A DNA stretch of 64,000 nt, from NCBI GenBank assembly GCA_018821435.1, contig JAHJME010000023.1, positions 25,148 to 89,147 of the forward strand, read 5' to 3'. Shown here in pieces: positions 1 to 8,851 of this stretch (its first letter is position 1; every line of letters starts with the position of its first letter). A model generated the notes under the pieces. It was not told the origin of the DNA. It did not search any database and worked only from the letters and a program-made list of their open reading frames with translations. The translations under genes were made by a program, and so were the position numbers. This DNA comes from Alphaproteobacteria bacterium (GTDB lineage Bacteria > Pseudomonadota > Alphaproteobacteria > Caulobacterales > Caulobacteraceae).

Positions 1-429
1 CAGGCGGGTGTAGTCCATGAACAGGCGTGGACCGTTGCGCTTGACGAAGCGCGGCTCCTCGATCGGAAACGCGCGCCCCTCGAAGGTGATCTCGCCGGCG
101 ATGCCCTCGGCCTTGGTCACCGTGACCTTGAGCTTCTGCAGCGGCTCCAGGATGTCGATGCTGATCGGCCCGACGTGCAGGTCCATCCGCTCCAGGCCCA
201 GCACGCGGGACGCGTGCAGGCAGTATTCCTTGCCGTCCTTGACGATGGCGATGTGCGCGTCGGCGACGTTCAACGCCGGATAGACGCCGTAGGCGATGGC
301 CACGAAGGCCGAGCCGTCCGGCGAATAGGCGTTGAAGAAATAGCGGTCGTAGAAGTTCCGGTCCGAGCCCGCGTAGGCGATCGGCTCCGGGGTCTGGTGG
401 ATCGGATAGTCGTCGCCCTTGGTGAGCAT
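1..429 (-). CDS. Uncharacterised protein of lipid/terpenoid catabolic clusters (partial)
   Basis: Only the first 143 residues are in the window; the 3' end lies beyond position 1. The reading frame starts at an ATG (complement of 427-429), with sequence MLTKGDDYPIHQ at the N-terminus. No signal peptide or catalytic motif is visible. The composition is that of a beta-rich, lipocalin- or CrtC-like fold. I believe it belongs to the uncharacterised families now called DUF7064/DUF7065, which recur beside P450s, acyl-CoA dehydrogenases and APH-like kinases in sterol and terpenoid catabolic clusters; that assignment is from memory and tentative. It is divergent from the P450 gene with 135 bases between the start codons, so the two probably share a control region. 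Confidence 0.6.
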   Translation of the reverse strand, partial: MLTKGDDYPIHQTPEPIAYAGSDRNFYDRYFFNAYSPDGSAFVAIAYGVYPALNVADAHIAIVKDGKEYCLHASRVLGLERMDLHVGPISIDILEPLQKLKVTVTKAEGIAGEITFEGRAFPIEEPRFVKRNGPRLFMDYTRL

Positions 430-564
430 CGCTTTGGCGCCTCCGGTTGACGCGCGGTCATGCTTGCGGGCCGTCGCGTGGGGGTATCAAGTCCGCCCAC
501 GATAAGAACAACGGGAGGCGTCGTCCCGCGTGACCTCGCGTCATGCCGGCGAGGATTTTTGCGA

Positions 565-1863
565 ATGGGCGTCATGACCGCGACCGACCACCGGATTCCC
601 CAGCCCCTGGCCGACAGCCTGGCCACGCCGGCCGCCTATGCCGACGGCACGATCCACGAGACCTATCGCTGGCTTCGCGAGAACGAGCCGATGGGCGTGG
701 CCAAGATCGAGGGCGTCGATCCGTTCTGGGTGGCGACCAAGCACGCCGACATCCTGGAGATCAGCCGCCAGAACGACCTGTTCCACAACGGCGACCGCTC
801 CCCCACCCTGACCAGCCAGGCGGTGGACAAGAAGGTCCGCGAGATGATGGGCGGCAGCCCGCACCTGCTGCGCACGCTGATCCACATGGACGCCCCAGAC
901 CACCACAAGTACCGCGCCCTGACCCAGGCGTGGTTCATGCCGCAGAACCTGCGGAAGCTGGAGGACCGGATCCGGGCGATCGCGCGGGCCTCCGTCGACA
1001 AGATGGCGGCCAAGGGCGGCGAGTGCGACTTCGTCAACGAGGTGGCGCTGCACTTCCCGCTGCATGTGATCATGGAGATCCTGGGCGTGCCCGAGGGCGA
1101 CGAGCCCCGCATGCTGAAGCTGACCCAGGAGCTGTTCGGCGCGGCCGATCCGGAGCTGGGCCGCGGCGGCGAGGCGGCCACGTTCGTCGACGCGCCGGAC
1201 CGCGACTTCGACTTCGGCGTGATCGTCGACTTCTCGAACTACTTCCGCGAGCTGTCCGAGCAGCGCCGCAAGACGCCCACCGACGATCTGGCCAGCGTCA
1301 TCGCCAACAGCCAGATCGACGGCCAGCCGATCTCGGACCTGGAGGCGATGAGCTACTACATCATCGTCGCCACCGCTGGGCACGACACCACCTCCTCGTC
1401 CACGGGCGGGGCCATGTGGGCGCTGGCCGAGAACCCGGAGCAGTTCCGGAAGGTGAAGGCCGACCCGTCGCTGATCTCCGGCCTGGTGGACGAGTCCATC
1501 CGCTGGACCACGCCCGTGAAGACCTTCATGCGCACGGTCACCGCCGACACCGAGTTCGCGGGCCGGCAGATGAAGCAGAACGACTGGCTGATGCTCTGCT
1601 ACGCCTCGGGCAATCGCGACGCCGAGGTGTTCGAGGCGCCCGACGAATTCCGGGTGGACCGCAAGCCCAACAAGCACCTGGCGTTCGGCTATGGCGCGCA
1701 CCTGTGCCTGGGCCAGCACCTGGCCAAGATGGAGATGCGGATCCTCTGGGAAGAGCTGATCCCGCGCCTCGAGTCCGTCGAATTGGCGGGCACGCCGGCC
1801 AACAGCCACGCCGTGTTCGTCAACGGTCCCAAGCGCCTGCCGATCCGCTTCAAGATGGCCTGA
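565..1863 (+). CDS. Cytochrome P450 monooxygenase
   Basis: A 432-residue soluble bacterial class I P450. The I-helix oxygen-binding motif AGHDTT lies near residues 270-275, the ExxR pair is E310/R313, and the haem loop FGYGAHLCLG gives C381 as the thiolate ligand. The start at 565 is preferred over the more upstream in-frame ATG at 460, because GAGG at 551-554 is well placed and the extra residues do not look like P450 sequence; 574 is an alternative. Overall sequence resembles terpene and sterol hydroxylases (CYP108/CYP125-like groups). No ferredoxin or ferredoxin reductase is encoded nearby, so redox partners must come from elsewhere. The substrate cannot be told from sequence; a lipid or terpenoid is plausible from its neighbours. 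Confidence 0.93.
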   Translation: MGVMTATDHRIPQPLADSLATPAAYADGTIHETYRWLRENEPMGVAKIEGVDPFWVATKHADILEISRQNDLFHNGDRSPTLTSQAVDKKVREMMGGSPHLLRTLIHMDAPDHHKYRALTQAWFMPQNLRKLEDRIRAIARASVDKMAAKGGECDFVNEVALHFPLHVIMEILGVPEGDEPRMLKLTQELFGAADPELGRGGEAATFVDAPDRDFDFGVIVDFSNYFRELSEQRRKTPTDDLASVIANSQIDGQPISDLEAMSYYIIVATAGHDTTSSSTGGAMWALAENPEQFRKVKADPSLISGLVDESIRWTTPVKTFMRTVTADTEFAGRQMKQNDWLMLCYASGNRDAEVFEAPDEFRVDRKPNKHLAFGYGAHLCLGQHLAKMEMRILWEELIPRLESVELAGTPANSHAVFVNGPKRLPIRFKMA

Positions 1864-1864
1864 C

Positions 1865-2893
1865 GTGGGCCATGCGCTGGAGCCGCGGCTGGCGGCTTAC
1901 ATCGCCGGACAGCTTCCGGCCGCGACCGATGTCGTGGTGTCCGCGCTGGAGCGGATCTCGGGCGGGGCCAGCCGCGAGACCTATCGGTTTGTCCTGGCCT
2001 GGACCGAGGGCGGCCAGGCGCGCACCCGCAAGCTGATCCTGCGGCGCGATCCGCCGGCCAGCCTGATCGACACCGAGCGCCGGGTCGAGTTCGAGGCCTA
2101 TCGCGCGTTCCGGGGCTCGGCCGTGCCCGTGCCCGACATGCTTTGGCTTGAGGAGGGCGACGGCCCGCTCGACCATCCGTTCTTCGTGGCCGAAGAGGTT
2201 GCGGGCTTCCAGGCCTCGCCGCAGATGCTGCTGTCGGGCGCCTTCGACGCGGTGCTGCCCAGGGTCGCCGAACGGAAGTGGACGATCCTGGGCGAGATCG
2301 CCAAGGCCGACCCGGCGGCGCTGGGCCTGACCCAATGGATGGATCCGCCGCCGCTGGACGGCTGCTGGCGGCGCGAGCTCGACCACTGGGAAGCGCTGAT
2401 CGACAAGGACGCCGCCGAGCCCCTCCCCGTCACCCGCGCCGCGATCCGCTGGCTGCGCGCCAACCCGCCGCCGCCGGCCCAGAAGCTCAGCGTGGTCCAT
2501 GGCGATTATCGCACCGGCAATTTCCTGTTTGACGAGGCGGGCGAGATCCACGGGATACTCGACTGGGAAATGAGCCACCTGGGCGATCCGCTTGAGGACC
2601 TGGGCTGGAGCCTGCAGCCCGTCTGGAGCTTCGGCCACGCGGGCAAGGCGGGTGGGCTGTGCGCCCAGGACGAGGCCGTCGCCATCTGGGAGCGCGCGTC
2701 GGGGCTGAAGGCCGATCCGGCCGCCCTGCACTGGTGGATCCTGTTCAACTGTGTGAAAGGCCAAGGCATCTGGGTGGGCTCGGCCGCCGCGTTCAACCGT
2801 GGCGGTAATCGCGCGCCGATCATGATCTATCCGGCCTGGTGGCTGATCAACGCCCAAGACCGGGCTATGCTGCAGGTAATGGGACGCCAATGA
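1865..2893 (+). CDS. APH-like phosphotransferase family protein
   Basis: A 342-residue protein of the aminoglycoside phosphotransferase/choline kinase superfamily, in the subgroup found with acyl-CoA dehydrogenases (like the N-terminal part of ACAD10/11). The catalytic loop is H212-G-D-Y-R-T-G-N and the metal-binding motif is D233-W-E. The start is a GTG at 1865, one base after the P450 stop, so the two genes are translationally coupled. By analogy with ACAD10/11 it may phosphorylate a hydroxylated acyl chain, which would fit a P450 that introduces the hydroxyl group. That functional link is inference. Antibiotic resistance is unlikely given the catabolic context. Confidence 0.88.
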   Translation: MGHALEPRLAAYIAGQLPAATDVVVSALERISGGASRETYRFVLAWTEGGQARTRKLILRRDPPASLIDTERRVEFEAYRAFRGSAVPVPDMLWLEEGDGPLDHPFFVAEEVAGFQASPQMLLSGAFDAVLPRVAERKWTILGEIAKADPAALGLTQWMDPPPLDGCWRRELDHWEALIDKDAAEPLPVTRAAIRWLRANPPPPAQKLSVVHGDYRTGNFLFDEAGEIHGILDWEMSHLGDPLEDLGWSLQPVWSFGHAGKAGGLCAQDEAVAIWERASGLKADPAALHWWILFNCVKGQGIWVGSAAAFNRGGNRAPIMIYPAWWLINAQDRAMLQVMGRQ

Positions 2894-3273
2894 ACCCGCC
2901 CGTGCCCGCCGTCCTGGCCGAACTAGCCGGCCTGCTGATGAAGAACGCCACGCCGGGCGTCCCCGACGGCGAACGCGCCTCGGACCTCGGGCTGTCGGCG
3001 ATGCTGCTGATGGTCACCGGCGAGATGTGGGATCGCCAGGCGCACATCCTGGTGGAGGAGAACCGCGCCGTCCGGGCGCTGCTGGGCGAGGCGGGACAGG
3101 ACACGGACCTGCATCTGTCGGTCCTGAAGGCCGAGAACGACCGGCTGCGCGTGCGGCTGATCGCGGCCCATGCGGCGGCCGAGGTTTCCGGCGATGTGGC
3201 GCGGCAGGACGCCATCTGGGCGGAGCTCGCCGCGTCGACCGACCGGCGGAAGCTGTCGACAGCGCCGGTCTAA
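2890..3273 (+). CDS. Hypothetical protein, partner of the phosphotransferase
   Basis: A 127-residue soluble, largely helical protein starting MNPPVPAVLAEL. Its ATG overlaps the stop of the phosphotransferase (ATGA at 2890-2893), so it is the third gene of the P450 operon. The region around residues 40-100 is amphipathic with the charged stretch LKAENDRLRVRL, which suggests a short coiled coil. No catalytic motif is visible. Similar small proteins accompany APH-like kinases in acyl-CoA clusters, but I know of no assigned function. Confidence 0.75.
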   Translation: MNPPVPAVLAELAGLLMKNATPGVPDGERASDLGLSAMLLMVTGEMWDRQAHILVEENRAVRALLGEAGQDTDLHLSVLKAENDRLRVRLIAAHAAAEVSGDVARQDAIWAELAASTDRRKLSTAPV

Positions 3274-3400
3274 CCGCCTCTGCACCGCGAAGACGTGCGA
3301 CAGGCCGCCGCACGCGGGGCGCCCGGCAAATCCGTCTGCTGTTAATCGGCCGGAAGCCGTGCAGGGCGCAGACTCCGCCTCAACAAGAAAGAGGTGGGTG

Positions 3401-3571
3401 ATGGCGGTTCCGAAGCTCAAGTCGCTTGAGCACGACCCGGTGATCGAGAAGCTGGAAGACGGCACGTATGAGCGCCAGCTCGACCTGTTCCAGGCCCAGA
3501 TCGACGAGGCCGCCGCCGTCCTGCGCCGCACCTATGCCGCCATGAAGGCCGAGAACACGCCGCGCTCCTGA
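3401..3571 (+). CDS. Small hypothetical protein (56 aa)
   Basis: A 56-residue protein starting MAVPKLKSLEHD. The ATG is preceded by GAGG at 3391-3394 with a spacer of six bases, a good ribosome-binding site that decides the start. It is charged and predicted helical, with no membrane segment and no known motif. It stands alone, 127 bases after the previous gene and 137 bases before the next. Codon use matches the neighbours, which supports a real gene, but nothing points to a function. Confidence 0.6.
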   Translation: MAVPKLKSLEHDPVIEKLEDGTYERQLDLFQAQIDEAAAVLRRTYAAMKAENTPRS

Positions 3572-3708
3572 GCGCTGCGGCGCGATATGACGCGCGGGCC
3601 CATCGGACGACGGCCTATCCATCGCCGCACATCGACGTAATACTGAGCGCGCTGGTGAAGGGACGGGCGCTGGCGATTGAACGTGAGTAGCGCCCAGGAC
3701 GTCCGGCC

Positions 3709-4806
3709 ATGCCGCAAATCGATCTCTCCGCCCTGAGCGGGCAGGAGCTCCGGCGACTGCTCGACGCCAGCCGCGCGCGCGGCGAGGCCCAGCTGTCGTA
3801 CAAGATCCTGCAGGAGATGGCCGCCCGCCGCGAGGTGCGCGAGACCCGCGGCCGATCGGCGGCTCGCAAGGGCGCCGAGCCGCGCGTCGTGGCGATGAAC
3901 CTGGGCGAGGAGGCCGAGGACGACGTGCCGCCGATGCCGAACTGGCGCGCGCCGGACCCTGAACCTGAACCCGAGGCGCCGGAGCCCATCCCGGCCGCCA
4001 GCGAGCCCGAGCCTGAGCCGGAACCGGAACCGGAACCGGAGCCTGAGCCAATGTCGGACCCGGCCCCGCCGCCACCTGCTCGACGGACGACCCGGGCGAT
4101 CCCCGAGACCATCGTCGAGCCCGCGCCGCAGGAGCCGCCGCGCGGTGTCTGGGACGATCCGCCGCCGCCCGAGGAGGCGACCTATGCGAACGACCTGGGG
4201 CTGCGCCTGCATCCGCCGCGCCCCGAGAGCGCGCGCCCGCCGCGTGGCCTGCGCCGTGGACTGATCGTCGGCTTCGCGGTGGGCATCGCCAGCGGCGTGG
4301 CGCTGGGCTGGTGGGCGGGCGACACCACGCGCGACGACGCCCCGCCGCCCGCGCCGGTCGAGACCGCCATGTCGGCGCCGGTGGCCCCCACGGCCGTCCC
4401 CGCGCCCCCACCGCCTCCGGAAGCGCCGCCCGTCCCGGTCGCGGCGCCGGCGGAGGTCGCCGAGGCGCCGCCCACCGAGGCTCCGGAGGCGACCGAAGCG
4501 CCTGCGCCCGAGACGGCGGAGGCGCCGGTATTGTCGCGGGCGTCGGCGGCCTGCGCCGGGGAGCCGACCCCGGCCGATCGGACCATCTGCGACGATCCGG
4601 AGCTGCAGCGGCTGCAGCGCGAGTTGCGGGACGCCTATGCCGAGGCGCTGGACGCGCACGAGGATCGCGACCTGCTGCGCCAGCGCCAGTTGGCCTGGCG
4701 CGACGCCCGCAACACCGTCACCGACCCGGCGCGCCTGGCGCGCCTGTACGAAGACCGGATCAGGAAGCTGAACTCCGCCACCGCCGCGGCGCGCGGAGAG
4801 CGGTAG
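3709..4806 (+). CDS. Pro-Glu-rich membrane protein with C-terminal LprI-like (DUF1311) domain
   Basis: A 365-residue single-pass protein. Residues 1-60 are a short charged helical segment. Residues about 82-116 are Pro-Glu repeats (DNA 4008-4048 shows the underlying 6-base repetition). Residues 184-204 form one hydrophobic membrane segment after an Arg-rich stretch. Residues 215-280 are a Pro/Ala-rich linker, and residues about 283-358 match the LprI-like DUF1311 fold with two conserved cysteines and a W-R-D-A motif. The positive residues before the membrane segment place the N-terminus in the cytoplasm and the LprI-like domain in the periplasm. LprI-type domains are linked to lysozyme inhibition, but most DUF1311 proteins are uncharacterised. 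Confidence 0.82.
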   Translation: MPQIDLSALSGQELRRLLDASRARGEAQLSYKILQEMAARREVRETRGRSAARKGAEPRVVAMNLGEEAEDDVPPMPNWRAPDPEPEPEAPEPIPAASEPEPEPEPEPEPEPEPMSDPAPPPPARRTTRAIPETIVEPAPQEPPRGVWDDPPPPEEATYANDLGLRLHPPRPESARPPRGLRRGLIVGFAVGIASGVALGWWAGDTTRDDAPPPAPVETAMSAPVAPTAVPAPPPPPEAPPVPVAAPAEVAEAPPTEAPEATEAPAPETAEAPVLSRASAACAGEPTPADRTICDDPELQRLQRELRDAYAEALDAHEDRDLLRQRQLAWRDARNTVTDPARLARLYEDRIRKLNSATAAARGER

Positions 4807-4816
4807 GGGTGTTGGG

Positions 4817-5272
4817 CTAGGCTTTGCCCACGAGCCGGTCGATCAGGCTTTGGTCCTGGTCGTGGACCCAGCATTCGGCGAAGAGGCCGGCGTCGACGCG
4901 GTAGACCAGCACGCGCTCCACCTCGACGCGGGCGTCCGGCGGACCCAGGGCTTCGTGGGCGATGACGACGCCGCGTTCGGTTCCCGCCAGCACGTCGACG
5001 ATGCGCACCAGCCGCCGGCCCGTGCGCTTGGCGAACTCGGCCAGGACGGCCAGCGCCTGGGCCTTGCCCACATGGTCGCCAGACAGCGCATTGGCGCCGG
5101 CGTAGTGCAGGGTGAAGTCCTCGCCGTAGCAAGCGACGATACCCGCCATGTCACCGGCCGCCCAGGCCTTGGCGTAGCGCTCCACGGCCTCGCGGATTTC
5201 GGTGGATCGGGTCATGGCGGCGGCTCCGGCGGGGCTGAAGGCAAGGGCGGCGATGAGGGTGCGGCGGTTCAT
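4817..5272 (-). CDS. SnoaL-like NTF2-fold protein
   Basis: A 151-residue protein with an N-terminal hydrophobic leader (MNRRTLIAALAFSPAGAAA) followed by a SnoaL/NTF2-like cone-fold domain: a helical start (EAVERYAKAWAAGDMAGIVA), a conserved Y-x-x-D-F turn, and a beta-strand-rich half. Members range from polyketide cyclases and ketosteroid isomerases to binding proteins, so the activity is open. The twin Arg and hydrophobic leader suggest export. It is divergent from the ArsR-type regulator with 92 bases between starts, which makes it the most likely target of that regulator. Confidence 0.78.
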   Translation of the reverse strand: MNRRTLIAALAFSPAGAAAMTRSTEIREAVERYAKAWAAGDMAGIVACYGEDFTLHYAGANALSGDHVGKAQALAVLAEFAKRTGRRLVRIVDVLAGTERGVVIAHEALGPPDARVEVERVLVYRVDAGLFAECWVHDQDQSLIDRLVGKA

Positions 5273-5313
5273 TTGGCCTGGCGCTTTCGGATAGCCCTGC
5301 TGGCCTCATCCAC

Positions 5314-5333
5314 GCTTCGATCGCGGACGAAGC
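5314..5333. promoter_or_regulatory. Candidate ArsR operator (GCTTCG-N8-CGAAGC)
   Basis: A perfect 6-base inverted repeat with an 8-base spacer sits between the divergent SnoaL-like and ArsR-type genes (GCTTCG at 5314-5319, CGAAGC at 5328-5333). Size, symmetry and position suit a dimeric winged-helix repressor controlling both genes. Confidence 0.4.
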
Positions 5334-5364
5334 ATGATCGACATCGCCGCACTATGCTGGCGGC

Positions 5365-6045
5365 ATGAAACTGGGCCCCGACATCACCCGCATCGCCGCC
5401 CTGCTGGGCGATCCGGCGCGGGCCAACATGCTGTCGGCGCTGATGGGCGGCCAGGCGCTGACCGCCGGCGAACTGGCCCGCGAGGCCGGAGTGACGCCGC
5501 AGACCGCGAGCGCCCACCTGGCCAAGCTGGAGGCCGGCGGCCTGCTGACCCGCCGCCACCAGGGCCGGCACAACTATTTCGCACTGGCCGGGCACGAGGT
5601 CGCCTCGGTGATGGAGCAACTGGCGTTGCTGGCCGGCCGCGCCGGGCACATGCGCACGCGGCCCGGACCGAAGGACCCGGCGCTGCGCAAGGCGCGGGTC
5701 TGCTACGACCACCTGGCGGGGGATGCCGGCGTGGCCATGTTGGACGCGCTGGTCGCCCAGGGCCGGATCGTGGACGCCGACGGCTCGCTGGTGCTGACGG
5801 ACGGCGGCCGCGCGTTCGCCCGCGACTTCGGGGTCTGCCTGGACGACAGCGGGCGGCGGCCGCTCTGCAAGGCCTGCCTGGACTGGAGCGTGCGCCGCAG
5901 CCACCTGGCCGGGGTGATGGGGGCGGGATTGCTGGACCGGATCTACGCCCTGGGCTGGGCGCGGCGGCTGGACGGCACGCGAGTGGTGGCGTTCAACGCG
6001 CCAGGGCTGCGGTCGTTCGAGCAGACGTTCGGGCCGATGGGCTGA
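5365..6045 (+). CDS. ArsR-family winged-helix regulator with Cys-containing C-terminal domain
   Basis: A 226-residue regulator. Residues 5-75 form an ArsR-type winged helix (LLGDPARANMLSAL, then the recognition segment AGVTPQTASAHLAKL). The C-terminal half carries the conserved CYDHLAG and C-x-D-W signatures of a widespread long ArsR subgroup, with five cysteines in total that could sense metal or oxidants. The usual ArsR metal site in the DNA-binding helix is absent. It is divergent from the SnoaL-like gene and probably autoregulated through the inverted repeat at 5314-5333. The effector is unknown. Confidence 0.85.
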   Translation: MKLGPDITRIAALLGDPARANMLSALMGGQALTAGELAREAGVTPQTASAHLAKLEAGGLLTRRHQGRHNYFALAGHEVASVMEQLALLAGRAGHMRTRPGPKDPALRKARVCYDHLAGDAGVAMLDALVAQGRIVDADGSLVLTDGGRAFARDFGVCLDDSGRRPLCKACLDWSVRRSHLAGVMGAGLLDRIYALGWARRLDGTRVVAFNAPGLRSFEQTFGPMG

Positions 6046-6208
6046 CAGCCCCTGTGGCGCCCGCGCCGCAGGTCGCAATTTCGCCCTCTTCAAGCGGAGC
6101 CATTGTGCCAGCGCCGACGTTACATCGCCGGCCCGAAGGCTCGCCGTCGGCGCGGTTCAGCGTCCCGATCGGTGTGTATGCTAAGCTTGTCGCGAACAGT
6201 GAGCCTTC

Positions 6209-8704
6209 ATGACTGCCGATAGCCTGTCCGAGCGGGAAACTCGACGCCTCGATGCGCTTGCGGGCTTCGAGATTCTGGACACGCCCGTAGAGGCGGTGTT
6301 CGACGAGATCGCGCAGCTGGCGGCGGACATCTGCGGCGCGCCCATCGCGGTGGTCAATCTGATCGCCAGGGATCGGCAGTTCTTCAAGGCCGAGGTTGGC
6401 CTGGGCGTACGCGAGACGCCGCTGGAGACCTCGTTCTGCGCCCATGCGATTCTGGAGGATGACTTCCTTCTGGTACCCGACGCGACGAAGGACGCCCGGT
6501 TCGAGGGCAATCCGCTCGTCACCGCCGAGGGCGGCCTGCGCTTCTATGCCGGCGCGCTGCTGAAGACCGACGACGACCTGCCGATCGGCACGCTGTGCGT
6601 TCTCGACACCCAGCCGCGAACCCTGACGCCGCTCCAGGAGCGAACGCTCCGGGTCCTGGCCCACCAGGTGATGAGCCAGCTGAACCTGCGCCAGGCGCTG
6701 CGCCATCGGACCGAGGACGAGGCGCGCTATCGCGTCCTCTTCGACACCATGGACGAAGGGTTCTGCATCATCGAGTTCTTCGATGGCCCGCACGGCCCGT
6801 TGAGCGACTACGTCCACGTCGAGGCCAACGCCGCCTATGCGCGCCACGCCGGCATTCCGGACGTCGTTGGCCAGAAGCTGCGCGAGATGGTGGGCGACGA
6901 GGCGGACAGCTGGGTGGCGCGCTACGGCGGCGTGCTGCGGACGGGCGAGCCGATCCGCTTCGAACAGGAGCTGGTGGCGACGGGCCGCCATCTGGCCCTG
7001 TCGGCCTTTCGCCTGGAGCCGCCCAGCCGCAAACAGGTGGCGGTGCTGTTCCAGGACGTCACGGCGCGACGGCGCGCCGAACAGGCGCTGGTGGAGCTGA
7101 ACCAGACGCTTGAGGCCCGCGTGGTCGCGGCCGTGGCCGATCGCAACCTCCTGGCCGACATCGTCGAGGGCACGCACGCCTTCGTGCAGGTCGCCGACAA
7201 GAATTTCCGCCTGCTGGCGATCAACGGCGCGGCGGCGGCCGAGTTCGAACGGGTCTTCGGCGTCCGTCCCAAAGTCGGGGACAACCTGCTGGACCTGCTG
7301 GCCGACCAACCCGCCAACCAGGCGGCGGTGCGCGCGAGCTGGGGCCGGGCGCTGGCGGGCGAGAGCTTCGTCGAAGTGTCCGAATTCGGGGATCAGGAGC
7401 GGGACCGCCGGTTCTACGAACTGCGCTTCGACGTGCTGCGAGACGCGGACGGCCGCGACATCGGCGCCTACCAATTCGTCTACGACGTGACCGAGCGGCT
7501 CCAGGAGCAGACCCGACTGCGCGAGGCCGAGGAGGCGCTGCGGCAGGCGCAGAAGATGGAGGCCGTGGGCCAGCTCACCGGCGGCCTGGCGCACGACTTC
7601 AACAACCTGCTGGCCGGGGTGTCCGGCGCGTTCGAGATGATCGGCACGCGGCTGTCGCAGGGCCGGATGAACGACGTCGAGCGCTACCTCGGCGCCGGCC
7701 AGGGCGCCGCCCGGCGCGCCGCCGCCCTCACCCACCGCCTGCTCGCCTTCTCGCGGCGCCAGACCCTGTCGCCCAAGCCGCTGGTGGTGAACCGGCTGAT
7801 GGCCGACCTGGCCGAGCTGGTCCGTCGCACGGTGGGTCCCTCGATCGAGGTCGAGACGATCGCCGCGGGCGGCCTGTGGCCCACGCTGGTGGACCCGAAC
7901 CAACTCGAAAACGCCATCCTGAATCTCTGCATCAACGCCCGCGACGCGATGCCGGGCGCCGGCAAGATCACCATCGAAACGGGCAACAAGTGGCTGGATC
8001 GACGCTCCGCCGCCGAACGCGGGCTGGACGCCGGCCAGTATGTGACGATCTGCGTCAGCGACACCGGCACGGGTATCGAGAAGTCGATCCTGGACCGGGT
8101 GTTCGACCCGTTCTTCACCACCAAGCCCATGGGCGAGGGCACCGGCCTGGGCCTGTCGATGGTCTACGGCTTCGCGCGGCAATCGCACGGTCACGTCCGC
8201 ATCTATTCCGAGGTCGGCCAGGGCACGATGGTGTGCATCTACCTCCCGCGCTTCTTCGGCGCCGAGGAAGCCGACGTGGGCGAAGACACGACCCTGCGGC
8301 CGGCGACCGCCGCCGCGGGCGAGACCGTGCTGATCATCGACGACGAGCCCACGATCCGCATGCTGATCGTCGATGCCCTGGGCGAGCTGGGCTACGCCTG
8401 CGCCGAGGCGGAGGACGGTCCCGGCGGTCTGGCGATCCTGCAGTCCAGCAACCGCATCGACCTGCTCATCACCGACGTGGGACTGCCCGGCGGGCTGAAC
8501 GGCCGCCAGGTCGCCGACGCTGCGCGGGTGCTGCGCCCCGACCTCAAGGTCCTGTTCATCACCGGCTACGCCGAGAACGCCGTGCTCAACCACGGCCATA
8601 TCGAGCGCGGCATGGAGGTGATCACTAAGCCGTTCGCCATCAACGACCTGGCGACACGGGTCGAACGCATCCTGCACCAAGGCTCCGGCCAGACCGGCAA
8701 ATAG
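6209..8704 (+). CDS. Soluble hybrid histidine kinase (GAF-PAS-PAS-HisKA-HATPase-REC)
   Basis: An 831-residue protein without membrane segments. A GAF domain fills residues about 20-160 (ending G-T-L-C-V-L-D), followed by two PAS-like domains (about 175-290 and 320-435), a dimerisation/phosphoacceptor domain with LAHDFNN giving H462, an HATPase domain with N and G boxes ([20 protein letters not shown]), and a C-terminal receiver with D756 as the phosphoacceptor. The LAHDFNNLL motif is the type that autophosphorylates and passes phosphate to its own receiver. No cognate output regulator is adjacent. The GCTAAG at about 6180 might be part of a promoter. The signal is unknown, presumably a small cytoplasmic ligand or redox state. 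Confidence 0.93.
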   Translation: MTADSLSERETRRLDALAGFEILDTPVEAVFDEIAQLAADICGAPIAVVNLIARDRQFFKAEVGLGVRETPLETSFCAHAILEDDFLLVPDATKDARFEGNPLVTAEGGLRFYAGALLKTDDDLPIGTLCVLDTQPRTLTPLQERTLRVLAHQVMSQLNLRQALRHRTEDEARYRVLFDTMDEGFCIIEFFDGPHGPLSDYVHVEANAAYARHAGIPDVVGQKLREMVGDEADSWVARYGGVLRTGEPIRFEQELVATGRHLALSAFRLEPPSRKQVAVLFQDVTARRRAEQALVELNQTLEARVVAAVADRNLLADIVEGTHAFVQVADKNFRLLAINGAAAAEFERVFGVRPKVGDNLLDLLADQPANQAAVRASWGRALAGESFVEVSEFGDQERDRRFYELRFDVLRDADGRDIGAYQFVYDVTERLQEQTRLREAEEALRQAQKMEAVGQLTGGLAHDFNNLLAGVSGAFEMIGTRLSQGRMNDVERYLGAGQGAARRAAALTHRLLAFSRRQTLSPKPLVVNRLMADLAELVRRTVGPSIEVETIAAGGLWPTLVDPNQLENAILNLCINARDAMPGAGKITIETGNKWLDRRSAAERGLDAGQYVTICVSDTGTGIEKSILDRVFDPFFTTKPMGEGTGLGLSMVYGFARQSHGHVRIYSEVGQGTMVCIYLPRFFGAEEADVGEDTTLRPATAAAGETVLIIDDEPTIRMLIVDALGELGYACAEAEDGPGGLAILQSSNRIDLLITDVGLPGGLNGRQVADAARVLRPDLKVLFITGYAENAVLNHGHIERGMEVITKPFAINDLATRVERILHQGSGQTGK

Positions 8705-8851
8705 GCCGGCCTGCTCAAGGCCTGACCACCCCTCGCCCGTTTGCGCGCAACCGCGGCAATTCAGGCGCCTGTCGCCCCGCCCCCTCTCCCCCTGACCCGC
8801 GCCGCCGGTAAGCCTGGGGGCAAGAACACTGGCGAGCGAGGGGTCGCGACC

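Noticed and set aside
460..564. Upstream start of the P450 at 460
   Set aside because: The extra 35 residues are low-complexity, overlap the promoter region and have no ribosome-binding site; the start at 565 has one.
4008..4048. Tandem repeat that might be a CRISPR or minisatellite
   Set aside because: It is a coding 6-base repetition giving Pro-Glu pairs; there are no spacers.
4810..4828. Possible terminator TGGGC-N8-GCCCA
   Set aside because: The stem is only five bases, overlaps the SnoaL-like stop codon and has no T-run.
8741..8750. TTGCGCGCAA palindrome before the amine oxidoreductase
   Set aside because: It is short, GC-rich and common by chance; no second copy or other support was seen.
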